A stretch of 64,000 nt of DNA from JAMXLO01 sp963719805 (GCA_963719805.1 CAVRDF010000005.1:124001-188000); one strand, 5' to 3'; shown: positions 17,928 to 27,625, counted from the first letter of the stretch. Notes: generated from the sequence alone by a model not told the origin. Translations and numbers: made by a program.

Positions 17928-18860
17928 TCAGCGGTTGGCGTGCATCGGGTCAAGCGCGGTTGACGGTTCAAGCAGCAAGCCGCGCAACTGATTGACGTGC
18001 GTGTCGCGCACAGCGCCCGGCCGCGAACGGATGACGAAGTCCCACGAGCCCGGCATCGACCGCTCGCCGAACGGACGGATCAGCCGGCCGCTGGTCAGGT
18101 CGTAGTCGATCAGCGGGCTGCGTCCCAAAGCGATGCCGGCGCCCGCCACCGCCGCCGCGACCGCGGCGCTGAAGGTGTAGAAGCGGACGATCGTGGCGCT
18201 TGCACGCTCCGGGCAGCCGAGCAGTTGCAGCCAGGTGTTCCAGTCTTTTTCCGGACTATCCGAATGCTCGCCCAGATCTTCCTGCAGCAACGTCTGCCGC
18301 AGCAGCGCATCGGCGTTGCCCTCGAATTGCAGCGAGGGGCTGCATACCGGGAACACGGTCTCGCTGAACAACAGTGTGTCGCTCTCGGCCATCGGGCCGC
18401 GATGCACACGCAGCACGGACAGGTCGAGGCCTTCGCGCAGCATATCGGGTTCATTGTCCTCGATGGATTTCACGCGCCACTGCACGGACGGATGCTGTGC
18501 CGCGAACGCCGCCAGCCGAGGCGCCAGCCACAGCGAGGCCACCGAGCCGCTGGCGGAAATCGTCAGTGCCGGCCGCTTACGCCGGTCGCGCACGGCCTCG
18601 CAGGCGGCGCCGAGCTGGCTGAACGCCAACTCCACCTCGCGCTGCAGGCTGGCGCCCTCTTCCGTCACCACGGTGCGGCCGGAGCCGTTTCGCGCGCGGG
18701 TCAGCAGGGTCGCGCCCAGCGTATCCTCCAGCCCGCGGATCTGATGGCTGACCGCGCTGGTGCTGACGTGCAACGTGGCGGCGGCACGGGCAAAGCTGCC
18801 GTGCCGGGCCACGGCGGCAAACGCCCGCAAGGCGGCCAAAGGAGGAATCCGGTCGCTCAT
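17928..18860 (-). CDS. LysR-family transcriptional regulator (GcvA-like)
   Basis: 310 residues. The N-terminal winged helix-turn-helix is PPLAALRAFAAVARHGSFARAAATLHVSTSAVSHQIRGLEDTLG. The C-terminal substrate-binding domain begins near LTISASGSVASLWLAPRLAAFAAQHPSV, as in the GcvA/AmpR group. It is transcribed ahead of the solute-binding protein gene and divergently from the ABC exporter; either could be its target, though no operator was recognised in the 92-bp gap. Confidence 0.88.
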   Translation of the reverse strand: MSDRIPPLAALRAFAAVARHGSFARAAATLHVSTSAVSHQIRGLEDTLGATLLTRARNGSGRTVVTEEGASLQREVELAFSQLGAACEAVRDRRKRPALTISASGSVASLWLAPRLAAFAAQHPSVQWRVKSIEDNEPDMLREGLDLSVLRVHRGPMAESDTLLFSETVFPVCSPSLQFEGNADALLRQTLLQEDLGEHSDSPEKDWNTWLQLLGCPERASATIVRFYTFSAAVAAAVAGAGIALGRSPLIDYDLTSGRLIRPFGERSMPGSWDFVIRSRPGAVRDTHVNQLRGLLLEPSTALDPMHANR

Positions 18861-18952
18861 CGCCGTTCAATCTAGCTCAACAGCGATTGAATAACACGCG
18901 TTTGCGCTGACCTGCCGAGGCGAACAGGATGCGTGGGAACAGGAGTCCCTTG

Positions 18953-21900
18953 ATGCATTTCGACATCCGGCTGTGGCGCATGACAGCGGGCCTGCGCGGG
19001 CGCATTGCCTTGGGCATGGGGATCGGTGTGCTCGCGCTGGCCATCGGCATCGCCCGCTTTGCCTTCCTTGGCCAGTTCATGGCGCGGCTGTTCCAGGGCG
19101 CGCCGGGGGTGGCACTGATCCTGCCGCTGGTGGGAACGCTGGCGGCGATCCTGCTGCGTCCGTGGCTCGACCACCTGCGCACGATGATCGCGCACCGCAC
19201 GGCGATGCGGGTGCAGGAGATGCTGCGCGGCCGGCTGTACGACAAAATCGTCGCCCTTGGTCCCGCGTGGTTCGGCGCCGAACGCACCGGCGGCGTGATG
19301 CTGTCCATCGTCGATGGCGTCGAGCAATTGCAGTCGTTCTTCGGCCAGTACATCCCGCAAGTCGGCATCGCCGCGTTCGCGCCATTCGCGATCTTCGCAT
19401 TCATGGCGTTCTGGGACGTGCCGGTGGCCGCGGTCATGCTTGCCGCCGCGCTGTTCACGATGATTGCCCCCTCGGCCGTGCATGAACGCACCGGCCGCGC
19501 ATCGCGCGAACGCCAGCGCGCGTTCAAGGCGTTCGGCGAGGAGTTCCTGGACGCAGTGCAAGGCCTGCCGACGTTGAAGGCGTTTGGCCAAAGCGGCGCG
19601 TTCGGCAACATGCTGGCGGAACGGGCACGCCAACTGTCCGAGAGCACCTTCATGGTGCTCGGCACCAGCATTGTCACGCGCGGCATCACCGATCTCGGCT
19701 GCGCGCTGGGTGCCGCGGCCGGCCTGGCACTGGGCGCCTATCGCGTGCGGCACGGCGAGATGAGCCTGGAGGCGCTGCTGATTGTGCTGATGGCCGGCAC
19801 CGAGATCTTCCGTCCGCTGCGCGACCTGCGCACGGTGCTGCACCAGGGCCTCGTCGGTCAGTCCGCGGCGAACGGCATCAACGCGCTGCTGGATGAACCG
19901 ATAACAGCGCCGGCGGCCGGCGGCGCGCACGAATCGCAGGCCATCGCGACCGGTGCCACCAGTATTGCGTTCGAGGACGTCAGCTTCGCCTATCCTGGCG
20001 GGCGCCGTGCGGCCCACCGCGGCCTTTCGTTTGCAATCGACGCCGGCCAGCGCGTCGGCATCGTCGGGCCGAGCGGCTGCGGCAAATCGACCATCGTGCG
20101 TTTGCTGCTGCGCCTGCACGATCCGCAATCGGGCACGATCCGGATTGGCGGCCACGACCTGCACACGCTCGATCCGAATGACATCCGCCGGATGATCGCT
20201 GTGGTGGCGCAGGATACCTATCTGTTTCACGGCACGGTGGAGGACAATCTGCGGCTCGGCCGTCCCGATGCCAGTGCCGACGCGCTGGCCGCCGCCGCAC
20301 GCGCCGCGAATGCGCATGACTTCATCGAAGCCCTGCCAAACGGCTATCAGACGGTCATTGGCGAGCGCGGCACGCGGCTTTCCGGCGGGCAGCGCCAGCG
20401 CATCGCCATTGCACGTGCGCTGCTGCGCGATGCGCCGATACTGGTGCTGGACGAGGCGCTGTCGTCGGTCGATGCCGAGAACGAGGCGGTGATCCAGCAG
20501 GCGCTGGATCGCCTGATGACCGGCCGCACGACGCTGATCCTGGCGCATCGCCTGTCCAGCGTGATCAACGCAGACCGCATCCTGGTGCTGGAGGATGGCG
20601 CTGTGGCGGAAAGCGGCAGCCACGCCGAACTGATCGCACGCGACGGTCCGTATCGCCGGCTGATGGGACCGCAGCTTGCCGAACGCAGCGACGCGATCGC
20701 GCCCGAGGCATTGCCCGACATGCCCGCCGCGGAATCAGCGCCCGACGAAGCGAGCCGGGCGGTGGAGCGTGACCTGGCGCAGGATGCCGCCGAGGTTGGG
20801 TGGCCGGCAACGATACGCGCGCTGCTGACCTTCATCCGCCCGTGGCGGCGCAAGCTCGCCATCACCGTATCCTGCGGCATCGGCCGCGTGGTGGCATTCA
20901 TCGGCGTCAGTGTGCTCGGCGCACTGATCATCGCGACGGTGCGCAGCAATCAGCCGTCGCTGCTGCTGGTGGTGTTGCTGCTGGCGGCGGCGCCCACGGC
21001 GGGGCTGCTGCACTGGCTCGAGTCATTCCTGGCACACGACATGGCGTACCGGCTGCTCGCGGTGATGCGGGTGGACCTCTATCGTAAGCTGGACGCGCTG
21101 GCCCCGGCCTATCTGTTGAAACGCCGATCCGGCGACCTGGTGGCGCTGGCGACCCAGGATGTAGAGACAATCGAATATTTTTATGCCCATACAGTGGCGC
21201 CAGCATTCGTCGCCGCGCTAATCCCCGGCGCCGTGCTGGTGACCCTTGCGGTGATCGCCTGGCCGCTCGCCCTGGCACTGCTGCCGTTCCTGGCCTACGC
21301 GGGTGGTTCGCCGATCTTCAACCGCAAACGGATCGACAGCCTGGCATCCACCGCGCGCAGCTCGCTGGGTGATATCGCCGCGCACGCGACCGAGACGATA
21401 CAAGGGCTTGCCGAGCTGCTGGCATTCGATGCCACGCTGCGACGCCGCGACGACTTCATGGCGGCGGTGCGGCGCTATCAGGCGATGCGGCTTGTTTTGC
21501 TGCACGATCTGACGCAGCAGACGGCTGGCTTGGAAATCGCCACCGGCCTTGGCGGATTGGCGGTTGCGGCTGTCGGGGCGCCGCTGGTGCTGCATGGCTG
21601 GATCGAGCCAGCGATGCTGCCGCTGCTGGTGCTGATTTCGATCGCCGCGTTCCTGCCGGTTTCCGAAATCGCCCAGGTAAGCCGGCAGCTTGCCGATACG
21701 ATCGCATCCACGCGCCGCCTGCATGTGGTGCATTCCGAGCCAGTCGTCATCACCGATGGTCAGCGCACACCGGAGGCACCGGTTGGCGGTTCCGCCGTGC
21801 ACTTCCAGCACGTGCGCTTCACCTATCCGGCACGGCAGCGGCCCGCGCTATCGGACATCGATTTCACCGTGCCGGCCGGCGCGACTGTTGCGCTGGTCGG

Positions 21901-22546
21901 ACCATCCGGCGCGGGCAAGACGACGATAGCCAATCTGCTGTTGCGGTTCTGGGATCCGGAGCAAGGAGCGATCCGGCTGGATGGGGTCGATCTACGCGAC
22001 CTCACACTCGACGGCCTTCGCTCCCGCATCGCATTGGTCGCGCAGGACACCTATCTGTTCAACAATACGCTGGAGGCGAATGTTCGCCTCGCCCGGCCGG
22101 AGGCAACGCACGAGGAAATCGAAACCGCGTTGCAGCGGGCCGCGTTGGCGGATTTCGTGGCCGGCTTGCCGGAGGGCTTGCAGACCCGCGTTGGCGAACG
22201 CGGCGTGCAACTATCGGGTGGTCAGCGGCAGCGCATCGCCATCGCCCGCGCGTTCCTGAAGGATGCGCCGATACTCATGCTGGATGAAGCGACGTCGCAT
22301 CTCGACACCATCAGCGAGGCATTGGTGCGCGAGGCGCTCAACGCGCTGATGGTGAACCGCACCACCATCGTGGTGGCGCATCGGCTATCGACCATCCAGG
22401 CGGCGGACGTCATCCTGGTGCTGAATGCCGGCCGGGTGATCGAAGCCGGCACGCACAGCGAATTGTCGGCGCGGCGTGGGTTCTATGCGCGTCTGGTCGA
22501 CCACCAGATGGCAGGCGTCGCCGAGCGACAGGCTACGGCGCAGTAG
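18953..22546 (+). CDS. Fused ABC exporter with two TMD-NBD halves (CydDC-like)
   Basis: 1197 residues from the ATG at 18953, preceded by AGGAG at 18941-18945; an ATG at 18929 is in frame but lacks a good ribosome site. Half 1 has a transmembrane domain (residues 1-320) and an ATPase with GPSGCGKST, LSGGQRQR and ILVLDEALSS. Half 2 has a second transmembrane domain (about 625-940) and an ATPase with GPSGAGKTT, LSGGQRQR and ILMLDEATSH. Both ATP sites look intact. The halves resemble CydD/CydC-type or heterodimeric multidrug exporters, usually two genes; here they are one chain. The substrate is unknown. Confidence 0.85.
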   Translation: MHFDIRLWRMTAGLRGRIALGMGIGVLALAIGIARFAFLGQFMARLFQGAPGVALILPLVGTLAAILLRPWLDHLRTMIAHRTAMRVQEMLRGRLYDKIVALGPAWFGAERTGGVMLSIVDGVEQLQSFFGQYIPQVGIAAFAPFAIFAFMAFWDVPVAAVMLAAALFTMIAPSAVHERTGRASRERQRAFKAFGEEFLDAVQGLPTLKAFGQSGAFGNMLAERARQLSESTFMVLGTSIVTRGITDLGCALGAAAGLALGAYRVRHGEMSLEALLIVLMAGTEIFRPLRDLRTVLHQGLVGQSAANGINALLDEPITAPAAGGAHESQAIATGATSIAFEDVSFAYPGGRRAAHRGLSFAIDAGQRVGIVGPSGCGKSTIVRLLLRLHDPQSGTIRIGGHDLHTLDPNDIRRMIAVVAQDTYLFHGTVEDNLRLGRPDASADALAAAARAANAHDFIEALPNGYQTVIGERGTRLSGGQRQRIAIARALLRDAPILVLDEALSSVDAENEAVIQQALDRLMTGRTTLILAHRLSSVINADRILVLEDGAVAESGSHAELIARDGPYRRLMGPQLAERSDAIAPEALPDMPAAESAPDEASRAVERDLAQDAAEVGWPATIRALLTFIRPWRRKLAITVSCGIGRVVAFIGVSVLGALIIATVRSNQPSLLLVVLLLAAAPTAGLLHWLESFLAHDMAYRLLAVMRVDLYRKLDALAPAYLLKRRSGDLVALATQDVETIEYFYAHTVAPAFVAALIPGAVLVTLAVIAWPLALALLPFLAYAGGSPIFNRKRIDSLASTARSSLGDIAAHATETIQGLAELLAFDATLRRRDDFMAAVRRYQAMRLVLLHDLTQQTAGLEIATGLGGLAVAAVGAPLVLHGWIEPAMLPLLVLISIAAFLPVSEIAQVSRQLADTIASTRRLHVVHSEPVVITDGQRTPEAPVGGSAVHFQHVRFTYPARQRPALSDIDFTVPAGATVALVGPSGAGKTTIANLLLRFWDPEQGAIRLDGVDLRDLTLDGLRSRIALVAQDTYLFNNTLEANVRLARPEATHEEIETALQRAALADFVAGLPEGLQTRVGERGVQLSGGQRQRIAIARAFLKDAPILMLDEATSHLDTISEALVREALNALMVNRTTIVVAHRLSTIQAADVILVLNAGRVIEAGTHSELSARRGFYARLVDHQMAGVAERQATAQ

Positions 22547-22553
22547 TTGGTTG

Positions 22554-22618
22554 TTGCGAGCCGGCGAAGCAATCCAAGGGAACCGGACGGGATTGCTTCG
22601 TCACTGTGTTCCTCGCAA
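22554..22618. repeat. Dispersed palindromic intergenic repeat, copy 2
   Basis: Nested palindrome: outer arms TTGCGAG (22554-22560) and CTCGCAA (22612-22618), inner arms CGAAGCAATCC (22565-22575) and GGATTGCTTCG (22590-22600). It shares the GAAGCAATC/GATTGCTTC arms and the CTCGCAATGA tail with copy 1 near 16321. It lies between the convergent ABC exporter and the small membrane-protein gene. Confidence 0.7.
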
Positions 22619-22625
22619 TGAAACG

Positions 22626-22823
22626 TCAGTCGGTCGGAATACCTTCCGCGGCGGAGATCAGGTTGACGCTGTCCGGGCCGGCAACGTAACGCAGGAATGC
22701 GACCTCGGCGACGGCCATCAGGCCGAGCAGGGCGGCGGCAATCAGCAAGCCCGGGATCTGCCGGTTCGCAGCCCTGCTGCGGCGGACGGACATCTCGTGC
22801 CACACGGTGCGTGCTTCGCTCAT
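22626..22823 (-). CDS. Small single-pass membrane protein of unknown function
   Basis: 65 residues from the ATG at 22821-22823. A basic N-terminal stretch (VRRSRAANRQ) is followed by one hydrophobic helix (PGLLIAAALLGLMAVAEVAFL), giving a predicted N-in orientation, and a short polar tail. I do not recognise the family. It sits 70 bp downstream of ligA on the same strand and may be transcribed with it. Codon use resembles its neighbours, which supports it being real. Confidence 0.5.
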   Translation of the reverse strand: MSEARTVWHEMSVRRSRAANRQIPGLLIAAALLGLMAVAEVAFLRYVAGPDSVNLISAAEGIPTD

Positions 22824-22893
22824 GCCGTGAGTTCCTCTGTTGCATGACCGGCGCATCATGTGCCGTGGCTGCGGCGCTACGCTATGAGCTGTT

Positions 22894-24996
22894 TCACACG
22901 AGACCGGCGAGCTCCCGCCATTCGATCTCGGTGATGGTGCGCACGCCAAGCTCGGTGGCCTTGCGCGCCTTGGAACCGGCATCCGCGCCGACCACCACCA
23001 GATCAGTCTTCTTGGAGACGCTGTCGGTTACTTTGGCGCCCAATGCCTCGGCGCGTGCCTTCGCTTCGGGACGCGTCATGGTCTCAAGCGTTCCAGTGAA
23101 GACAAGAACCTTGCCGGCGACCTCGCTGTCGACGGCCTGCGCCCGTGCCGCATCCTCGATGGTGAGTTCGGCCGCCAGCTCATCGAGCAGTTCCACATTG
23201 CGCTGCTCGCCGAGGAAATCGGCCAGCTCCTCGGCGATCGCCGGGCCGATACCGATGATATTATCGAGCTCGGCGCGGGCTTCCGATCCTTCCTCGACCG
23301 CAGCCAGCATGTCGGCGCGCCAATTGGCGAAGCTGCCATAGTGCCGCGCCAGCAGCCGCGCATTCGATTCACCGATGCGGCGAATGCCGAGCGCGTAGAT
23401 GAAGCGATCGAGCGGAATGTGCCGCCGTGCCTCGATGGCGCGTGCCAGGTTCCGCGCCGACACCTTGCCCCAGCCATCGCGTCCCGCGATGTCCGCCTCG
23501 CGCGCCGGCAAGCTGAACAAGTCGGCCGGCGAGTGCAGCCAGCCTTCCTCATAGAATTCGCGAATGGTCTTTTCGCCGAGCCCGTCGATGTCGAAGGCAG
23601 AACGGGAGACGAAATGGATCAGCCGCTCGACACGCTGCGCGGCGCAGATCAACCCGCCGGTGCAACGCCGCACCGCCTCGCCGGGTGCACGCACCGCGTG
23701 GCTGCCGCACACCGGACAGGTTTCCGGGAAGCGATAGGGCTTCGTGCCCTTCGACCGCTTGTCGGTTACAACTGAAACGATCTGTGGGATCACGTCGCCG
23801 GCGCGCTGCAAGACAACGGTGTCGCCGATACGGATGTCCTTGCGGGCGATCTCGTCTTCATTGTGCAGCGTCGCGTTCTGCACAAGCACGCCGCCGACGT
23901 TCACCGGTTCCAGACGTGCGACCGGCGTAAGGGCGCCGGTGCGCCCCACCTGGATGTGGATGTCGCGCAGTACCGTGATCGCCTGTTCGGCGGGGAACTT
24001 CCAGGCGATCGCCCACCGCGGCGCACGCCCGACGAAGCCCAGGCGCCGCTGCAGCGCCAAGTCGTCGATCTTGTAAACGACACCGTCGATGTCGTAGCCG
24101 AGGCCTGACCGCTCGGTGGCCATCTCCGCCTGAAACGCCGCGGCTTCGTCTTCGCCGCGCAAGTGGCGTGACAGCGGATTGACGCGAAAACCCCAGTCAA
24201 GCAGCCGTTTCAGGTAATGCCAGTGGCTGTCCGCGACCGGCTCGTTCGACTCACCTTGGGCGTAAGCAAACAGCGACAGCGGCCGGCTGGCGGTGATCTT
24301 CGGATCGAGTTGGCGCAAACTTCCGGCGGCGGCGTTACGCGGATTGGCGAACACCTTCTGACCGGCCTGGGCCTGGGCCTCATTCATCTTCAGGAAGTCG
24401 GCCTTAGTCATGAATACTTCGCCACGGATCTCGATGAACTCCGGCGCCTTGCCACGCAGCCGATCGGGCACCGATTCCATGGTCCGCAGATTGGCAGTGA
24501 CGTCCTCGCCCTCGGCACCATCACCGCGCGTCGCGCCACGGACGAAGTGACCATGTTCGTAGGTCAGGTTGATCGACAACCCATCGATCTTCGGTTCAGC
24601 GACGAAGGCCAATGGTGTGTCGCTGGCGCGGCCAAGAAAACGCCGCGCGCGCGTGCAGAATTCGGCAAAGTCCTCGGCGTTCATGGCGTTGTCGAGTGAC
24701 AGCATCGGCACCCGGTGTCGCACTTTGGCGAAGCCGCTTTCGGGCGCCGCACCGACGCGATGCGATGGCGAGTCATCGCGGATCAGATGCGGATAGCGCG
24801 CTTCTATCCCGGCATTGCGCCGGCGCAGCGCGTCGTAGTCGGCATCGCTGATCTCCGGTGAGTCCTGCTGATGATACAGCCTGTCGTGATGCGCGATCTC
24901 GCGCGCGAGATGCTCGAGTTCGGATGCCGCGTCCTGCTCGCTCAGGTCTTCGGCCGACGCAGCGACGCTGACGGCCTTGCGCGGCGCGCGCGTCAT
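22894..24996 (-). CDS. ligA: NAD-dependent DNA ligase LigA
   Basis: 700 residues, normal length. Adenylation domain with the AMP-accepting lysine in EPKIDGLS (about Lys136), preceded by the Ia domain (HHDRLYHQQDSPEISDADYDAL). The OB-fold and a four-cysteine zinc finger (CPVCG, then C and C before QRVERLIHF) follow. Next come HhH repeats (IGIGPAIAEELADFL) and a C-terminal BRCT domain (VLVFTGTLETMTRPEAKARAEALGAKV). It seals nicks in replication and repair. Its ATG overlaps the recN stop by four bases. Confidence 0.97.
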   Translation of the reverse strand: MTRAPRKAVSVAASAEDLSEQDAASELEHLAREIAHHDRLYHQQDSPEISDADYDALRRRNAGIEARYPHLIRDDSPSHRVGAAPESGFAKVRHRVPMLSLDNAMNAEDFAEFCTRARRFLGRASDTPLAFVAEPKIDGLSINLTYEHGHFVRGATRGDGAEGEDVTANLRTMESVPDRLRGKAPEFIEIRGEVFMTKADFLKMNEAQAQAGQKVFANPRNAAAGSLRQLDPKITASRPLSLFAYAQGESNEPVADSHWHYLKRLLDWGFRVNPLSRHLRGEDEAAAFQAEMATERSGLGYDIDGVVYKIDDLALQRRLGFVGRAPRWAIAWKFPAEQAITVLRDIHIQVGRTGALTPVARLEPVNVGGVLVQNATLHNEDEIARKDIRIGDTVVLQRAGDVIPQIVSVVTDKRSKGTKPYRFPETCPVCGSHAVRAPGEAVRRCTGGLICAAQRVERLIHFVSRSAFDIDGLGEKTIREFYEEGWLHSPADLFSLPAREADIAGRDGWGKVSARNLARAIEARRHIPLDRFIYALGIRRIGESNARLLARHYGSFANWRADMLAAVEEGSEARAELDNIIGIGPAIAEELADFLGEQRNVELLDELAAELTIEDAARAQAVDSEVAGKVLVFTGTLETMTRPEAKARAEALGAKVTDSVSKKTDLVVVGADAGSKARKATELGVRTITEIEWRELAGLV

Positions 24997-26684
24997 GCCG
25001 CCGCACCCAGCAAATCGTCGGCCGCGGCACGCGCGGCTTCGGTCACTGTTTCGCCGGCCAGCATGCGGGCGATTTCCTCGCGGCGTTCGGTTGCTTCGAG
25101 ATGTTCAACGCGCGTCGCCGCACGCCCGCGCGCCGCCTGCTTCGACACGCGGAGATGAGCACCGCCGCGCGCTGCGACCTGTGGACTGTGCGTAACCACG
25201 AGCACCTGCACGCGCTCCGCCACCTTAGAGAGGCGGTCGCCAACGGCCGCCGCGGTGGCGCCGCCGACATCAGCATCGACCTCATCGAACACCAACGTCT
25301 GAACCGGCGAGCCGGATGACAGCACCACCTTCAGTGCCAGCATCAGCCGCGACAATTCGCCGCCGGACGCGATGCGGCCAAGCGGTCCCAGTTCCTGCCC
25401 CGGATTGGTGGCGATCAGAAAGCGCACGGCATCGGTGCCCGAAGCACTCCAATCTGCCTCATCCAATGCGACGATGTCGGCGTGGAAGCGCGCCTTGTCG
25501 AGACGCAGGGGCGGCAGTTCCTTTGCCACGGCGCGATCCAGCCGGGTTGCCGCGGTTCGCCGCGCCGCACCCAAGGCAGTCGCGCGCTCGATGTAGCCGT
25601 CGCGCGACTGGCGCACCGCCTGTTCGAGCGCGGTCACTTCCGCCTCGCCGGTCTCCAACGCCGCCAGCCGCGCGCTCAACGTGTCGAGCAGCGAGGGCAA
25701 CTCCGGCACCGTCACCGTGTGTTTGCGCGCCGCACCACGCAGCGAGAACAGCCGCTCCTCGGCCTGCTCCAGCAAACGTGGATCCGCGTCGGCTTCGTGC
25801 GCCAGGCGCGTGAGGAAGCTCTCGGCTTCCGCCAGTGCTTCCTCGGCACGTTCCAGTGCAGCGAGCGCGGGACCGGCCGGATTTTGTGCCTCTGGTTGCG
25901 CGGGCGGCACCAGGCGCTGCAATGCCCGGCAGGCGGCGCGCAACGATGCAGCCGGCGCAGCGCTGCGACGATCGCGCGGAGTCAATTCGGCGAGTGCTGC
26001 AGCGATCGCCTCCGCGTGTCGCTCGCCCTGTTGCAAACGCTGCCGTTCCTGCGCGAGACGCTCTTCCTCATCTTCGCGTGGTCCCAGGGTGGCGAGTTCG
26101 TCCACGGCGTGCCGCAGCCATTCCTCATCGCGTTGCGCCGTGGCGATCGCCACGCGCGCAGCCTCGAGTTTTGCCATTGCATCGCGCCAGGCACGCCACG
26201 CGGCGGCGGTCTGCTCGCGCAACGGCCGTGGCACACCGAAGGCGTCGAGCAGTCCGGCATGGCTCGCCGCATCGGCCAGGCCGATTTGTTCGTGCTGGCC
26301 CTGCACTTCCACCAATAGCGCGCCCACCCGGCGCAAGAGCGCGATGCCAACCGGCTGATCGTTGATGAATGCACGCGACCGGCCGTCCCGTGTGATCACG
26401 CGGCGCAGCACGACCTCATCATCCGATTCAATTCCCTGTTCGGCCAGCATGGCGGCGACCGGATGCCCCCTCGGTGGCGCAAAGCCGGCCGACACACTCG
26501 CCTGCTCGGCGCCGGCGCGCAGCAGGCCTGCATCGGCGCGCGCACCGAGCGCCAGGCCAAAGCTATCCAGCAGGATGGATTTGCCGGCTCCGGTTTCGCC
26601 AGTCAGCACAGTCAGCCCACTGCCGAACGACAGGTCCAGCCGCTCGATCAACACAACATCGCGGATCGAAAGGGCCGTTAGCAT
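24993..26684 (-). CDS. recN: DNA repair protein RecN
   Basis: 563 residues. SMC-like ATPase: Walker A GETGAGKS at residues 29-36, central Ala/Arg/Glu-rich coiled coils, signature IASGGELSRLMLALKVVLS and Walker B LVFDEVDADVGG. RecN tethers broken DNA ends during double-strand break repair. Gene order bamD-recN-ligA is usual in Alphaproteobacteria. The stop codon overlaps the ligA start (ATGA). Confidence 0.96.
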   Translation of the reverse strand: MLTALSIRDVVLIERLDLSFGSGLTVLTGETGAGKSILLDSFGLALGARADAGLLRAGAEQASVSAGFAPPRGHPVAAMLAEQGIESDDEVVLRRVITRDGRSRAFINDQPVGIALLRRVGALLVEVQGQHEQIGLADAASHAGLLDAFGVPRPLREQTAAAWRAWRDAMAKLEAARVAIATAQRDEEWLRHAVDELATLGPREDEEERLAQERQRLQQGERHAEAIAAALAELTPRDRRSAAPAASLRAACRALQRLVPPAQPEAQNPAGPALAALERAEEALAEAESFLTRLAHEADADPRLLEQAEERLFSLRGAARKHTVTVPELPSLLDTLSARLAALETGEAEVTALEQAVRQSRDGYIERATALGAARRTAATRLDRAVAKELPPLRLDKARFHADIVALDEADWSASGTDAVRFLIATNPGQELGPLGRIASGGELSRLMLALKVVLSSGSPVQTLVFDEVDADVGGATAAAVGDRLSKVAERVQVLVVTHSPQVAARGGAHLRVSKQAARGRAATRVEHLEATERREEIARMLAGETVTEAARAAADDLLGAAA

Positions 26685-26709
26685 GCGGCTGCCCTGTTGC
26701 CGCGACGGC

Positions 26710-27573
26710 TCAGAAGATCGAGTGCCAGGCGCGCGAGAAGAAGCCGCGGTCGGGGGCTGGCGCCTGCGGCCCGGGCTGGTTCACCAAATGCGCGTCGAAC
26801 AGATCGTTGTAGCTGTCCTCGTACCAGGAGCTGCCGGGGTAGTTGTAGCCCAGCACTGAAGCGCTCTGGCGAGCTTGATTGCGCAGGCCGAGCAACAGGT
26901 AAATCTCGGTCAGCCGATGCAGCGCCTCGGGCACATGGTTGGTGGTCTGGTAATCGTCCACCACGCGCTGGAAGCGGCCGATCGCGGCGGTGTACAAATG
27001 CTGGCCTTCATACCAGCGGCCGATCTCCATTTCCTTGCCTGCCAGGTGGTCACGGCAGAGGTCGATCTTCAGCCGGGCATCGCGCGCATAGGCGCTGTCC
27101 GGGAAGCGGTTCACCACTTCCTGCAAAGAGTTCATCGCTTCTTCGGTGCCACGCTGATCGCGCTGGATATCGGCGATCTGCTCATAATAGCAAAGCGCGC
27201 GCAGGTAGTAGGCATAGGCCACATCGCGATGCGCCGGATGCAGCTGGATGAACCTGTTCAGCGTGCCGATAGCGTCGGTGTATTTGTTCTGCAGGTAGTC
27301 GGTGTAGCCTTGCATCAGCTGGGCGTTCACTGCCCAGCTTGAATACGGATAGTTCTGCTCAACCGCATTGAACTGATCGGTAGCAGTGGCGAAACGTCTG
27401 TCGTTCAGAGCATCGACGCCGTTGTTGTACAGGTCCTCGACCGGAGCGACTGATGCGCTGGTCGTTGTGCTGCCGCCGCTGTCATCCTTCGAACCGCCGC
27501 CGCAGCCTGCCAGCAGCGGCAACACTGTAACCAGCCCAAGGACCAAACCGCGGATCGAGGGAATCTGTGTCAT
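26710..27573 (-). CDS. bamD: Outer membrane assembly lipoprotein BamD
   Basis: 287 residues. Lipoprotein signal with lipobox LLAGC (Cys24). The mature part is TPR-like: DLYNNGVDALNDRRFATATDQFNAVEQNYPYSSWA, a BamD hallmark, then YAYYLRALCYYEQIADIQRDQ and VVNRFPDSAYARDA. It is a subunit of the BAM complex that inserts outer-membrane proteins. It lies 52 bp after lpxC and 25 bp before recN. A glycine/serine-rich stretch follows the lipidated cysteine as a spacer. Confidence 0.95.
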   Translation of the reverse strand: MTQIPSIRGLVLGLVTVLPLLAGCGGGSKDDSGGSTTTSASVAPVEDLYNNGVDALNDRRFATATDQFNAVEQNYPYSSWAVNAQLMQGYTDYLQNKYTDAIGTLNRFIQLHPAHRDVAYAYYLRALCYYEQIADIQRDQRGTEEAMNSLQEVVNRFPDSAYARDARLKIDLCRDHLAGKEMEIGRWYEGQHLYTAAIGRFQRVVDDYQTTNHVPEALHRLTEIYLLLGLRNQARQSASVLGYNYPGSSWYEDSYNDLFDAHLVNQPGPQAPAPDRGFFSRAWHSIF

Positions 27574-27625
27574 CCGGCGGATTATACCATGCGACGCCGC
27601 GCTGCGAAGCGGCCGCCGGACCAGA

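Noticed and set aside
18872..20623. 583-residue minus-strand ORF opposite the ABC exporter
   Set aside because: Antisense to an exporter with complete motifs; its composition (His, Arg, Gln, Ala) shows no fold or motif.
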